From Maridesulfovibrio ferrireducens (GTDB lineage: Bacteria > Desulfobacterota > Desulfovibrionia > Desulfovibrionales > Desulfovibrionaceae): 64,000 bases of DNA. A model generated the notes under the pieces. The model saw only the letters and a program-made list of their open reading frames with translations. It ran no database searches and was not told the origin of the DNA. The position numbers and the translations under genes were made by a program. The stretch spans positions 248,001 to 312,000 of the forward strand of contig NZ_FNGA01000003.1 of the NCBI RefSeq assembly GCF_900101105.1, read 5' to 3'. Of this stretch, positions 1 to 8,057 are shown piece by piece. Within the stretch, counting starts at the first letter, position 1, and the number at the start of each line of letters is the position of its first letter.

Positions 1-33
1 GTTTGAATTTATTCATTAATATGCTCCATGATC

Positions 34-1695
34 TTACCAGTGACGGTTCCATGCAAATTTTATTGAGCCGGTTCCGGGGCAGCACGCGCCTGAACCGGGT
101 TTCATAGCCATAAGGTAAATTGACCCTTTGGCTGATTGTTTAGCTATTCTTCTGATTTTTGAAAAAAGTTCCAACTGATCGACCATGTCTGGAACTTGTA
201 TAATACCCCGGCCTCCTGCTGAAAGAAGTTTTGCCTTAAGGTCGTGATAGGCTGATAACATGTCTGCTATCATGTTGTCGATTTGACAAAATTCCGCGGA
301 GCATGGGTTGTCAGCAGTATTTAGTACACCGAGACATGAGTTGATAAACACCGTAATAAGATCGGAATCAGGCCCCAAAGATGCCGTATCAGGTGCTACT
401 CCCTTTTTTGCAAGAGAGGCCGACAGAGTTCCTGATGTGCGGTAATATTGCAGTATCCGCAATGCCGTAGCTATCTGCTGTCCTTGAATTTCAGTTAGGG
501 GTTGTGATTGCATTTTGGCGCAGAAAGTTCTTGAAGCCTCTATTAAATTTTCAAGCGAATCTTTATCTGAATTCAGGGCTGCATAGTTAAAGTTTGAATT
601 CAGCCCTTTTCTCATAATTGATCTGGTTTCCACTCCGATGCGCTCCAGTTCAAGATTCAGAGCGTCAACCGCCAGCGAGGGGGAGTTTACGACATTTTTA
701 TCAAGATATTTAGGTCTATCTTTTTCATAACCTTTTCGGCCGATACTCCGTTCAAGAAATGTTACAAGGCGCTTTGTAAACGGCCACAATATTACTACTC
801 CCAGAATATTAAAGAGCGTATGGAAAATTGCTAAAACAAATGCAGGTTCCCCGGTCATGCCCAGACTTTGAGTTGTAAATATAATTGCATTTAATAGAAT
901 AGGTAGAATTAGCAGTGCAACCAGCGCAGTGACTGTGTTAAAAATGATATGACCGATAGCAACTCTTTTGGCGTTGATGGTTGCACCGATTACTGAAAGG
1001 GCTGCTGTAGAGGTCGTTCCGATATTAGTCCCGATTACGGCTGCGGCCCCTTGATTCAAGTCCATCAAACCGGAAATTGTTGCTGTCAAAACTAGAGCCA
1101 TCGCAGCGCTTGAACTTTGCATAAGCAGGGTGAGGATAATCCCTATGCCGAGAAATATAGGGAGGGATATAAATCCGGTGCTGGCAAATGTTGATAGATC
1201 AAGAGTGGATTCAATGCCTTTAAAGGATTGTTGAAGTGTAGAAATTCCGAGAAAAAAAAGACCGAATCCTGCTAAGGCATCGCCGAAGTAAGCTCTTTTG
1301 GAAATCGAACCCGTGAGCCTCAAAATTGCACCGCAGGCAATCAGCGGCAGTGCCAGTCCTTTAATATTAACATTGAAGCCCGCAGTTGCGACAATCCAGC
1401 CTGTTACTGTCGTTCCTATGTTGCTGCCGTAAATGACTCCGATAGATTGAGTAAGTGTAAGCAGTCCGGCGTTTACAAATCCAATTACAGCAACAGTGAC
1501 CGCACTGGAAGATTGAACAAGGGCTGTGATAAAGAAACCGGAGATTAGTCCCCGTCCCGGATTTTTGGTCCATTCTCCCAGAAGCCGGCGGAGTGAGTGT
1601 CCGGCGGCGTGCCTGAGTCCCTGCGTCATAAGGCGCATTCCGATAAGGAAAAGCCCCAGTCCACCTAGAAGATTTGCGAGAAGTGTAAATGTCAT
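34..1695 (-). CDS. Na+/phosphate cotransporter family protein (NptA/PhoU-domain type)
   Basis: Predicted 553-residue inner-membrane protein of the Na/Pi-cotransporter (PF02690) family. Two inverted-repeat membrane halves are visible, each with the family's QSSSA signature (residues 61–65 and 193–197) and a G[ST]NIGTT motif (90–96 and 222–228), which in this family form the substrate and Na+ path. After the last membrane segment (about 290–310) comes a roughly 230-residue soluble, helical C-terminal part that should be the PhoU-like domain of bacterial members. Length fits the family (540–600). It ends in an odd Cys/Gly-rich tail (GACCPGTG). The ATG start has hydrophobic sequence straight after it. 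It is alone on the minus strand, separated from the upstream lipoprotein gene by a terminator. Phosphate is the likely substrate, but bacterial members can instead affect general Pi export; not decidable here. Confidence 0.9.
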   Translation of the reverse strand: MTFTLLANLLGGLGLFLIGMRLMTQGLRHAAGHSLRRLLGEWTKNPGRGLISGFFITALVQSSSAVTVAVIGFVNAGLLTLTQSIGVIYGSNIGTTVTGWIVATAGFNVNIKGLALPLIACGAILRLTGSISKRAYFGDALAGFGLFFLGISTLQQSFKGIESTLDLSTFASTGFISLPIFLGIGIILTLLMQSSSAAMALVLTATISGLMDLNQGAAAVIGTNIGTTSTAALSVIGATINAKRVAIGHIIFNTVTALVALLILPILLNAIIFTTQSLGMTGEPAFVLAIFHTLFNILGVVILWPFTKRLVTFLERSIGRKGYEKDRPKYLDKNVVNSPSLAVDALNLELERIGVETRSIMRKGLNSNFNYAALNSDKDSLENLIEASRTFCAKMQSQPLTEIQGQQIATALRILQYYRTSGTLSASLAKKGVAPDTASLGPDSDLITVFINSCLGVLNTADNPCSAEFCQIDNMIADMLSAYHDLKAKLLSAGGRGIIQVPDMVDQLELFSKIRRIAKQSAKGSIYLMAMKPGSGACCPGTGSIKFAWNRHW

Positions 1696-1813
1696 ATTTT
1701 TTAATGTATGGGATTGAATTCAAGTGCTTTTATTATTCAAGATAATTGCCTGAGACAATTTAAAAAGCAAGTGTCAGGTCTGAAAAGTAACAGAATTGTT
1801 TGAAATAAGAAAA

Positions 1814-1840
1814 CCCCCCTCACATTTTTTGCGAGGGGGG
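1814..1840 (-). terminator. Rho-independent terminator of the OmpH-like lipoprotein gene
   Basis: CCCCCCTC (1814–1821) pairs perfectly with GAGGGGGG (1833–1840) around an 11-nt loop. Read on the minus strand the stem is followed by TTTTCTTATTT. It lies directly downstream of the minus-strand OmpH-like gene and isolates the Na/Pi transporter gene. Confidence 0.85.
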
Positions 1841-1876
1841 TCTTTCTAATCAAATAAGCGGAGTAGCTTTTTTAAA

Positions 1877-2353
1877 CTATTCAGCTTTGACTTTAATATC
1901 CATTTTATCCATTGCTTCGATGATTGCAGCACTGATGTCTGAAGCTTCGTCATAGCTTACGGCTGATTCTACTGAGAAGACAGCGGACATGCCGTTTGCT
2001 TTGCGATAATCGTCAACAGCTTTAGTGAAGCCAGCGTTAAGAGTTTCAACTATGCGATTCTGTTCAGCTCCCATTTTGGTCTGGTATTCGCTGAGAGCTT
2101 CCTGGAATTTGCGTGCATTGTCTTCAGTCTGGTTGCCTGCAAGTTCTTTCTGCATGTCTGTGAAAGTAGACTGGAAGCTTTCGCTTGCCTTTTTGAGGTA
2201 TTCCATGCCTTCAGCACCGGCTTTGCATTCTTTAAATACTTTGTTTGTATCAACAAAACCAACCTTTGCTCCAGCTGTTTCCTGCTGTTGACAGCCTGCA
2301 ATAAAAGCTGAGATGACAATAAGTGCAATTAATGTAAGTATTTTTTTAGACAT
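1877..2353 (-). CDS. OmpH/Skp-like lipoprotein
   Basis: 158-residue protein with a Lys-positive N-terminus, a hydrophobic stretch and a lipobox (AFIAGC, lipidated Cys21), so it is likely anchored to a membrane in the periplasm. The rest resembles OmpH/Skp chaperones: the opening VGFVDTNKVF strand, a long charged helical hairpin (about 50–115), then a C-terminal sheet region. An upstream GTG (2365) is in frame, but I chose ATG 2353 because GGAG sits about 6 nt in front of it and the signal sequence then begins with MSKK. Skp proteins are normally soluble trimers, so a lipidated form would be tethered. A canonical soluble Skp is encoded separately at 11539–12066 with the lpx genes. Single-gene transcript closed by the strong hairpin at 1814–1840. 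Holdase function is inferred from family resemblance only. Confidence 0.8.
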   Translation of the reverse strand: MSKKILTLIALIVISAFIAGCQQQETAGAKVGFVDTNKVFKECKAGAEGMEYLKKASESFQSTFTDMQKELAGNQTEDNARKFQEALSEYQTKMGAEQNRIVETLNAGFTKAVDDYRKANGMSAVFSVESAVSYDEASDISAAIIEAMDKMDIKVKAE

Positions 2354-2609
2354 CGAATTCTCCACTGTTAGATTTTAATTTTTAAGCTCTGTATAAACAG
2401 ACAAATGCTCCTTTAAGCTAAAAAAAGTGACATTGGCAAGAAATCGAAGCAAAAAATTAACATGGTAGACATTTTTTTATTATGGTTTAAGATACTAAGT
2501 ATTCATGTTGACGAAATTAATGTCTTATTGTTTGATTTAAAAAAAGCAAAATATATCGTGATATAAGCAGTTCTTGCTTAGAAATATATAAACTCGTGAG
2601 GACAGGAAT

Positions 2610-4031
2610 ATGAGAACCAAAGTTATCGCCACATTAGGTCCGGCCTCTGGAAGTGTTGAAATTATACGCAAAATGGTTCTTAACGGAGTAAGGATTTTGC
2701 GTTTAAATTTTTCTCATTCTGATGCCGAAAGCTTTCGTCCGGTTGTCAAAATGATTCGAGAAGTTGAAAAAGACCTTGGAATTCCTCTGACTATTATGGG
2801 GGATTTGTGTGGTCCTAAAATCAGAGTCGGTGTAATTGCCGGCGCACCTCTTAATATCGGACAGGACGCTGATGTCTATTTGGGAATGTCTGAGGAAAGC
2901 GGTAAGTATTCGGATTGTCCGTTTATTCCGCTTGATCAGCCTGAATTGCTTCATGGTCTTGAAACGGGAATGCTTGTTTCTTTAAGTGACGGAATTTTGC
3001 AGTTTTTAGTTACTGAAACTATTATTAAAGATAAACTTTACAAACTTCAGGCTCAGAATGCAGGTATTTTGTCCTCCCGCAAGGGGATTGCATTTCCAGG
3101 TAAGAATCTCGCATTGGCTGCTTTTACTGAAAAGGACAAAGTTGATCTTATCGGTGCAATTGAAATCGGCCTTGATGCTATCGCGATGTCTTTTGTTCAG
3201 ACACCTAAAGATGTCGAAGATGTTAAAGCGGAAATGCATAAGCTTGGAGCTTGGCTGCCGGTTGTTGCTAAAATTGAACGTCAGAACGCCGTAGATAATA
3301 TAGAAGAGATTCTAAAAGTTGCCGATGCTATTATGGTTGCACGCGGAGATTTAGGTCTTGAGTGTAAATTGTCTTCCGTTCCTGTAATTCAGAAAAAGTT
3401 GATCAGGGCGTGTCGCCATGCTCAGAAGCCTGTAATCGTCGCAACTCAGATGCTTCTTTCAATGGTAAAGAATCCTATTCCAACACGCGCAGAAGCTAAT
3501 GACGTGGCAAATGCGATTATGGACGGTGCTGATTGCTGCATGCTTTCCGAAGAAACAGCTATCGGTGATTATCCCGCAGAGACTGTTGGTTTTATCCGCG
3601 AAATTGCAGAGGCTACCGAGCCTTATTATCTTGAAAGAATTGACGGACCTTATAAGCCTACAAAAGAAATCAATCCTATCAAATATCTGAGTTACTCTGC
3701 GTGTTTGCTTGCAGACAACATTGATAGTCCTGCGATACTTTGTCATTCAAGCAGCGGTGCATCTGCTAAGATTATTTGCAGCCGTAGACCTAGACAGCCT
3801 ATTCATTGCCTGACTCCCGATAAGAGTGTTCCGGCTTACTTGAATTTCTTCTGGGGTATGACTCCGGTTATAACTGATGCGACAATTCCTGTTCACAGAG
3901 CTCGTCTCGAAAGATATCTGGAAGGGAATAAAGATTTCCCTAGAGGAAAAGGTTACATCCTTGTTTCCGGTCAGCCTACACCGGGGCAGACTGAATCAAA
4001 AACTAATGAAATTAAATTGTATTATAAATAG
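2610..4031 (+). CDS. pyk: Pyruvate kinase
   Basis: 473 residues, the usual bacterial length. Converts phosphoenolpyruvate and ADP to pyruvate and ATP in the cytoplasm, the last step of glycolysis. The opening RTKVIATLGPAS, the LNFSH block that follows, the GDLCGPKIRVG substrate/K+ motif, the SFVQTPKDV strand, the VVAKIERQNAV stretch with the catalytic Lys and metal-binding Glu, and the MVARGDLGLE motif are all visible in order. The C-terminal domain is complete. The ATG start follows a GAGGAC ribosome site. It stands alone: its own terminator follows at 4059–4096, and the neighbours are on the other strand. The segment upstream (2366–2609) is AT-rich and should hold its promoter, but I could not pick one convincing –35/–10 pair. 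Confidence 0.97.
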   Translation: MRTKVIATLGPASGSVEIIRKMVLNGVRILRLNFSHSDAESFRPVVKMIREVEKDLGIPLTIMGDLCGPKIRVGVIAGAPLNIGQDADVYLGMSEESGKYSDCPFIPLDQPELLHGLETGMLVSLSDGILQFLVTETIIKDKLYKLQAQNAGILSSRKGIAFPGKNLALAAFTEKDKVDLIGAIEIGLDAIAMSFVQTPKDVEDVKAEMHKLGAWLPVVAKIERQNAVDNIEEILKVADAIMVARGDLGLECKLSSVPVIQKKLIRACRHAQKPVIVATQMLLSMVKNPIPTRAEANDVANAIMDGADCCMLSEETAIGDYPAETVGFIREIAEATEPYYLERIDGPYKPTKEINPIKYLSYSACLLADNIDSPAILCHSSSGASAKIICSRRPRQPIHCLTPDKSVPAYLNFFWGMTPVITDATIPVHRARLERYLEGNKDFPRGKGYILVSGQPTPGQTESKTNEIKLYYK

Positions 4032-4058
4032 ATTTAGTAATTAGAAATTAAGAATTAA

Positions 4059-4096
4059 GCCATTCTGGACTATATTAAGTTCAGGATGGCTTTTTT
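4059..4096 (+). terminator. Rho-independent terminator of pyk
   Basis: GCCATTCTGGAC (4059–4070) pairs with GTTCAGGATGGC (4079–4090) as a 12-bp stem with two G·U pairs, followed by TTTTTT. It slightly overlaps the 3' end of the convergent CULT-domain gene. Confidence 0.85.
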
Positions 4097-4520
4097 ATTT
4101 GGCTGAATTTTTAATTTTATCTTTAATGAGACCGAAAAAAGAATTGGAATCAGAAGTGAATTTCCATCCAAGATGGGAAAAACATTTTCCGCAGAACGTA
4201 ATTTGCCATGAGTAACCTGAAAACCATGTGAATTCAGAAGAAGGGGGCCCTTCCGTCAAACAGCCGCTTGCATTCGAAAAACATCTAAGCTGAAAGACAT
4301 AGCCGTGCGGATTGAAGAATGAATGCTCGTGGCTGTCGTTTACTTGAATGGCAAAGGTTGGCTTGGTTAACTTATGCTCGCATTCTTTACAGATAATGAA
4401 TTGTTCATACTTTGACGTGTTAAGCTCTGAATCGTCCTGTAAACCATTGCGAACGGAAGAATTGGTGTCTCTTGCCGTTTTGAGCAGAGACATTGCTGTG
4501 GGATGCGAGAGGTTGTTCAT
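4095..4520 (-). CDS. CULT-domain (cereblon thalidomide-binding-type) protein
   Basis: 141 residues, no signal or membrane segment. Residues about 41–130 match the CULT domain, the thalidomide-binding fold of eukaryotic cereblon also known as single-domain proteins in some bacteria. Zinc-type cysteines are C44/C47 and C110/C113. The three tryptophans W99, W105 and W119 have the same spacing (6 and 14) as human cereblon W380/W386/W400, and the Cys-to-Trp distances also match. The NPHGYV motif at 70–75 matches the cereblon loop NPHGYV, and GWKF follows in both. At the place of human H378 there is a Phe (F97). The 40-residue N-terminus is unlike cereblon's Lon domain and looks disordered. No partner gene is next to it: tRNA-Asn genes lie upstream and pyk is convergent. 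The fold is a confident call; the natural ligand and cellular role are unknown. Confidence 0.85.
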   Translation of the reverse strand: MNNLSHPTAMSLLKTARDTNSSVRNGLQDDSELNTSKYEQFIICKECEHKLTKPTFAIQVNDSHEHSFFNPHGYVFQLRCFSNASGCLTEGPPSSEFTWFSGYSWQITFCGKCFSHLGWKFTSDSNSFFGLIKDKIKNSAK

Positions 4521-4618
4521 AGCTGATTGTAGCGCGCGAAAGGAGATCTGAAAAGAAGGGTGTTGCTGTATTGTCTGCTTGCGGGGCGGAGAGTTTCAAA
4601 AAACGATAAAAAACAAAA

Positions 4619-4646
4619 AAGGCTGTTTTCTTTCGAAAACAGCCTT
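4619..4646 (-). terminator. Terminator of tRNA-Asn copy 1
   Basis: AAGGCTGTTTTC (4619–4630) and GAAAACAGCCTT (4635–4646) form a perfect 12-bp stem with a 4-nt loop. On the minus strand it is followed by TTTTGTTTTTTATCG, an excellent U-tract. Confidence 0.9.
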
Positions 4647-4655
4647 GTTTTAATC

Positions 4656-4731
4656 TGGCTCCCCGGGAGGGACTTGAACCCCCAACCTAGTGATTAACAG
4701 TCACCCGCTCTGCCGATTGAGCCACCGAGGA
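4656..4731 (-). tRNA. tRNA-Asn (GTT), copy 1
   Basis: On the minus strand a 76-nt cloverleaf runs from TCCTCGG to CCGGGGAGCCA with encoded CCA. The acceptor stem is 7 bp with one T·G pair. The anticodon loop CTGTTAA sits on the stem GTGA/TCAC and gives anticodon GTT (Asn). The T-arm has GTTCAAG. The mature sequence is identical to copy 2 at 4953–5028. Confidence 0.97.
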
Positions 4732-4768
4732 ATATTCACTGCGACAGTTTCCCGTCGCGACGAAGAGA

Positions 4769-4797
4769 TATCTACGGATTTGACGTGAAGTTGTCAA
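4769..4797 (-). promoter_or_regulatory. Sigma-70-type promoter of tRNA-Asn copy 1
   Basis: Minus strand: TTGACA (4797–4792), a 17-nt spacer, then TAGATA (4774–4769), about 38 nt before the tRNA 5' end. The spacer resembles that of the second copy, so the promoter seems to have been duplicated with the gene. Confidence 0.7.
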
Positions 4798-4915
4798 ACA
4801 TTATCTGCATTTAAATTGATTTTTTTTAAAATAACTTCAATGCATCTATATATAATAGCAGTGATAAACAGAGTAATGTCAAATTTAAAAAAATAGAATT
4901 GTATAGAAAACAGAA

Positions 4916-4943
4916 AAGGCTGTTTTCTTTCGAAAACAGCCTT
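4916..4943 (-). terminator. Terminator of tRNA-Asn copy 2
   Basis: The same stem as copy 1 (AAGGCTGTTTTC/GAAAACAGCCTT, TTTC loop), followed on the minus strand by TTTTCTG. Transcription of copy 2 should therefore end before copy 1. Confidence 0.85.
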
Positions 4944-4952
4944 ATTTTAATC

Positions 4953-5028
4953 TGGCTCCCCGGGAGGGACTTGAACCCCCAACCTAGTGATTAACAGTCA
5001 CCCGCTCTGCCGATTGAGCCACCGAGGA
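4953..5028 (-). tRNA. tRNA-Asn (GTT), copy 2
   Basis: Identical in sequence to copy 1, 297 bp away. 76 nt with encoded CCA and anticodon GTT. It has its own promoter (5068–5096) and terminator (4916–4943). Confidence 0.97.
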
Positions 5029-5067
5029 ATATACGCGCTGTGCATTTCACTGCAGCAACGAAGATGG

Positions 5068-5096
5068 GTTTTACGTATTTGGCCGTCACATGTCAA
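5068..5096 (-). promoter_or_regulatory. Sigma-70-type promoter of tRNA-Asn copy 2
   Basis: Minus strand: perfect –35 TTGACA (5096–5091), 17-nt spacer, –10 TAAAAC (5073–5068), about 40 nt upstream of the tRNA. Aligns with the copy 1 promoter through the –35, CAAAT and CTTCGT blocks. Confidence 0.7.
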
Positions 5097-5235
5097 ACCT
5101 TTTTTTGAAAAAATATTTGTCGGCGTTGGGTGGCTATAAAATATGTACTTTCTTGACGACAAAGGGTATTTAGCTTAGGCAAACAACGGATCTCGTATTT
5201 TTCTAGACTTTATTCGGTTACGGAGAATTAATAAG

Positions 5236-6831
5236 TTGAGCGGCGACAAAAAGAAGCAAATAAAGCTAGCAACCAAATCAGAGCACGTGGCATCATTTAT
5301 GCCTCTGCTTGAGGCTCTGCAAGCTCAGAACGAACTCAATCAGGTTCTGAAGAATCGTGTGGAAAAGGCTTGTACTCTTCTCGACGAAGGTGTGAAACTT
5401 TACCCCAATGACTTCAGTAAAGATACAGATGTCTCATTTATATGGGACAATTACGACAAAACTGCTACTGAGGAGTTAGATACTCTCGGTAAAAAGTTTA
5501 AGATGGCAGGCAGGGTTCTTACTCTGCGTTCCTTCGGTAAAGTCGCATTTTTTCACCTTCAGGATCCTACAGGTAGGATCCAGGTTTATGCTGCAAGGGA
5601 CGACCTTGGTGCGGATCTGTACAAAATTTTTAAGAAATTCGATATTGGTGATATTGTAGGCGTTGAGGGAGAACTCTTCAGAACTAAAACTGACGAGTTA
5701 ACTCTGAAAGCGTGCGCAGTCACTCTTATCACTAAATCCATGCGTCCACTTCCTGAGAAGTATCACGGACTTAAGGATGTAGAGACCAGATATCGTCAGC
5801 GTTATGTCGATCTGATCGTTACTCCTAGAGCTCGTGAGATTTTCCAGAAGCGGACGAAAATTGTCGGGGCTCTGCGGAACTATCTTGATAATATGGGCTT
5901 TATGGAAGTGGAAACTCCCATGATGCAGTCTATTCCCGGTGGTGCTGCGGCAAAACCTTTTGAAACATACCATAATGCACTTGATATGAAGCTTTATCTG
6001 CGTATTGCACCTGAGCTTTATCTTAAACGTCTTTTGGTTGGTGGTTTTGAAAAAGTTTATGAGATTAATCGTAACTTCCGTAATGAGGGTATCGACACTC
6101 AGCATAACCCGGAATTCACAATGCTTGAATTCTATTGGGCGTATGCCAACTATGTGGACCTCATGGATCTTACCGAAGATATGATTTCTAAGGTATGTCA
6201 TGCTGTTAACGGCGATACTAAAGTTAACTATCAGGACGAAGTTATTGATTTGACTCCCGGGGCGTGGCATCGCGTAACGTTCCATGATTCTTTAGAAAAA
6301 ATCGGTGATGTTTCTCCGGAAATATACAATGATTATGATAAGTGTAAGGATTTGGTCAAAAAACTTGGCGAAAAAGCTGTTGAGGGTGAAAAACTCGGTA
6401 AGCTTCAAGCTAAACTGTTTGACCTTCTTGTTGAACCTAAGTTGATTCAGCCTCACTTTATCTATCTTTATCCTACGGATATATCTCCTCTTTCCAGAAG
6501 AAATGAAGAGAATCCGGAACTTACCGACCGCTTTGAACTTTTCGTCTGTGGACGTGAGCTTGCCAATGCGTTTTCTGAGCTTAATGACCCAGTTGACCAG
6601 CGTTGCAGATTCTTGGAACAGGTTGAAGAAAAAGAAGCCGGTGACGATGAAGCCCATCATATGGATGAGGATTATGTTCGTGCTCTCGAGTACGGGATGC
6701 CTCCGGCGGCAGGGCAGGGTATCGGTATCGATAGACTGGTTATGCTGCTGACAGACAGTTCCTCTATCAGAGAGGTTATTCTGTTCCCGCTTCTGAGAAG
6801 TGAAACAACTTCCGGCACTGGTGGCGCATGA
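5236..6831 (+). CDS. lysS: Lysyl-tRNA synthetase (class II)
   Basis: 531 residues, slightly longer than the usual 490–505. Charges tRNA-Lys in the cytoplasm. The N-terminal OB-fold anticodon domain (about 85–185) has the FFHLQDPTGRIQVY core. Class II motif 1 (GFMEVETPMM), motif 2 (FRNEGIDTQHNPEFTMLEFY) and motif 3 (GIGIDRLVMLL) are intact. The start is a TTG at 5236 with CGGAGA about 10 nt upstream; the next in-frame ATG lies well inside the conserved N-terminal helix, so the TTG is preferred. Its stop overlaps the ATG of the following lipoprotein permease gene (ATGA), making it the first gene of a lysS–lolC/E–lolD–bamA transcription unit. Confidence 0.96.
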   Translation: MSGDKKKQIKLATKSEHVASFMPLLEALQAQNELNQVLKNRVEKACTLLDEGVKLYPNDFSKDTDVSFIWDNYDKTATEELDTLGKKFKMAGRVLTLRSFGKVAFFHLQDPTGRIQVYAARDDLGADLYKIFKKFDIGDIVGVEGELFRTKTDELTLKACAVTLITKSMRPLPEKYHGLKDVETRYRQRYVDLIVTPRAREIFQKRTKIVGALRNYLDNMGFMEVETPMMQSIPGGAAAKPFETYHNALDMKLYLRIAPELYLKRLLVGGFEKVYEINRNFRNEGIDTQHNPEFTMLEFYWAYANYVDLMDLTEDMISKVCHAVNGDTKVNYQDEVIDLTPGAWHRVTFHDSLEKIGDVSPEIYNDYDKCKDLVKKLGEKAVEGEKLGKLQAKLFDLLVEPKLIQPHFIYLYPTDISPLSRRNEENPELTDRFELFVCGRELANAFSELNDPVDQRCRFLEQVEEKEAGDDEAHHMDEDYVRALEYGMPPAAGQGIGIDRLVMLLTDSSSIREVILFPLLRSETTSGTGGA

Positions 6832-8057
6832 AATTTGAGTTGTTCGTCGCATTAAGATATTTGTTCACACTGAGGAAGAATTCCTTCATCTCAGTAATAT
6901 CACTTTTTGCAGTATGCGGCGTGGCAATTGGAGTTGCGGCTTTGATTGTTGTTCTCGGTGTAATGAATGGCTTTTCTACAGATCTGAGAGATAAAATTCT
7001 CGGAGTTAATGCTCATATAATCGTGACAGCATATGACGGTACTTTAGATAATTATCATCATATGGTAGAAAAAATAGAAAAATTAAAGGGCGTTACAGGC
7101 GTAACGCCCTTTATCTATTCTGAAGTGATGCTTTCCAGCAATGGCGGAGTTAAAGGTGTTGTTTTACGAGGCCTTGATTCTTCTACAGCTAAAGGGGTTC
7201 TGAGTTTACCCGGAAATATTATTTCCGGTAGTGTGGACTCGTTGTCTAAAGAAAGCAAAATGCCTGAAATTGTTATCGGAATACAGTTGGCTAAAAGGCT
7301 TGGACTTGTTATTGGAGATTCAGTTAATCTGCTTTCTCCGACAGGAAAGCAAAGTGCAGCTGGTTTTACTCCGAAAGTGCGCATATTTAAGGTCGGGGGA
7401 ATTTTCAGAACAGGCATGTTTGAATACGATTCCTCTTTGGCTTACATAAGTAATAAAGCTGCGCAGAATCTACTTGGTTTTAAAAGAGATTTTGTGTCCG
7501 GACTCGAGATACGCGTTGACGATGTTTACGCTGTTGATCAGATCGGTAAACATTTAGCTAAAGAACTTTCTGGATATCCAGTGCAGATAAGAAATTGGCA
7601 GCAGATGAATGCCAATTTGTTTGCCGCTTTGAAGCTGGAAAAAACAGCAATGTTTATCATTCTGGCAATGATTGTTTTGGTCGGATCATTCAGCATCATA
7701 ACTACATTAGTTATGTTGGTTATGCAGAAAACTAGAGATATTGCGGTGTTGATGTCCATGGGGGCAACAACTGGAAGTATCAGAAGAATTTTTATGTGGC
7801 AGGGAACATTAATAGGATTGATCGGAACAAGCTTAGGGTATCTGATCGGGGTGCCTGTTGCGCTTCTTCTTAAGAAGTATCAATTTATTAAATTACCAAG
7901 CAATGTTTATCCTGTTGATTATCTACCTGTAAGGATGGACATGTTGGACTTGACCATAATTGGTGTTTCGGCGTTTTTGCTTTGTTTTCTGGCTACTTTG
8001 TATCCGGCAAGACAGGCTGCAGCTCTTGAACCCGCGAAGGCTCTGAGATATGAGTAG
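6828..8057 (+). CDS. Lipoprotein-releasing ABC transporter permease (LolC/LolE family)
   Basis: 409 residues, typical for LolC/LolE. Inner-membrane subunit that extracts mature lipoproteins and hands them to LolA. The first membrane helix is at about 20–48, followed by a large periplasmic domain (about 50–265) and three C-terminal helices (about 271–400) with the FtsX-type core and the closing PARQAAALEPAKALRYE. Its ATG overlaps the lysS stop by 4 nt and its end overlaps the start of the ATPase gene by 8 nt, so translation is coupled. Only one permease gene is present, as in many non-enterobacteria where a single LolC/E-like subunit may form a homodimer. Confidence 0.92.
   Translation: MKFELFVALRYLFTLRKNSFISVISLFAVCGVAIGVAALIVVLGVMNGFSTDLRDKILGVNAHIIVTAYDGTLDNYHHMVEKIEKLKGVTGVTPFIYSEVMLSSNGGVKGVVLRGLDSSTAKGVLSLPGNIISGSVDSLSKESKMPEIVIGIQLAKRLGLVIGDSVNLLSPTGKQSAAGFTPKVRIFKVGGIFRTGMFEYDSSLAYISNKAAQNLLGFKRDFVSGLEIRVDDVYAVDQIGKHLAKELSGYPVQIRNWQQMNANLFAALKLEKTAMFIILAMIVLVGSFSIITTLVMLVMQKTRDIAVLMSMGATTGSIRRIFMWQGTLIGLIGTSLGYLIGVPVALLLKKYQFIKLPSNVYPVDYLPVRMDMLDLTIIGVSAFLLCFLATLYPARQAAALEPAKALRYE

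Noticed and set aside
4348-4551. Plus-strand frame across the CULT gene
   Set aside because: Antisense shadow without ribosome site; the minus-strand frame has the conserved Cys/Trp pattern.
5698-6852. Long minus-strand frames opposite lysS
   Set aside because: Shadows of a highly conserved plus-strand gene; translated sequence has no known domain and is Ile/Asn/Phe-rich.
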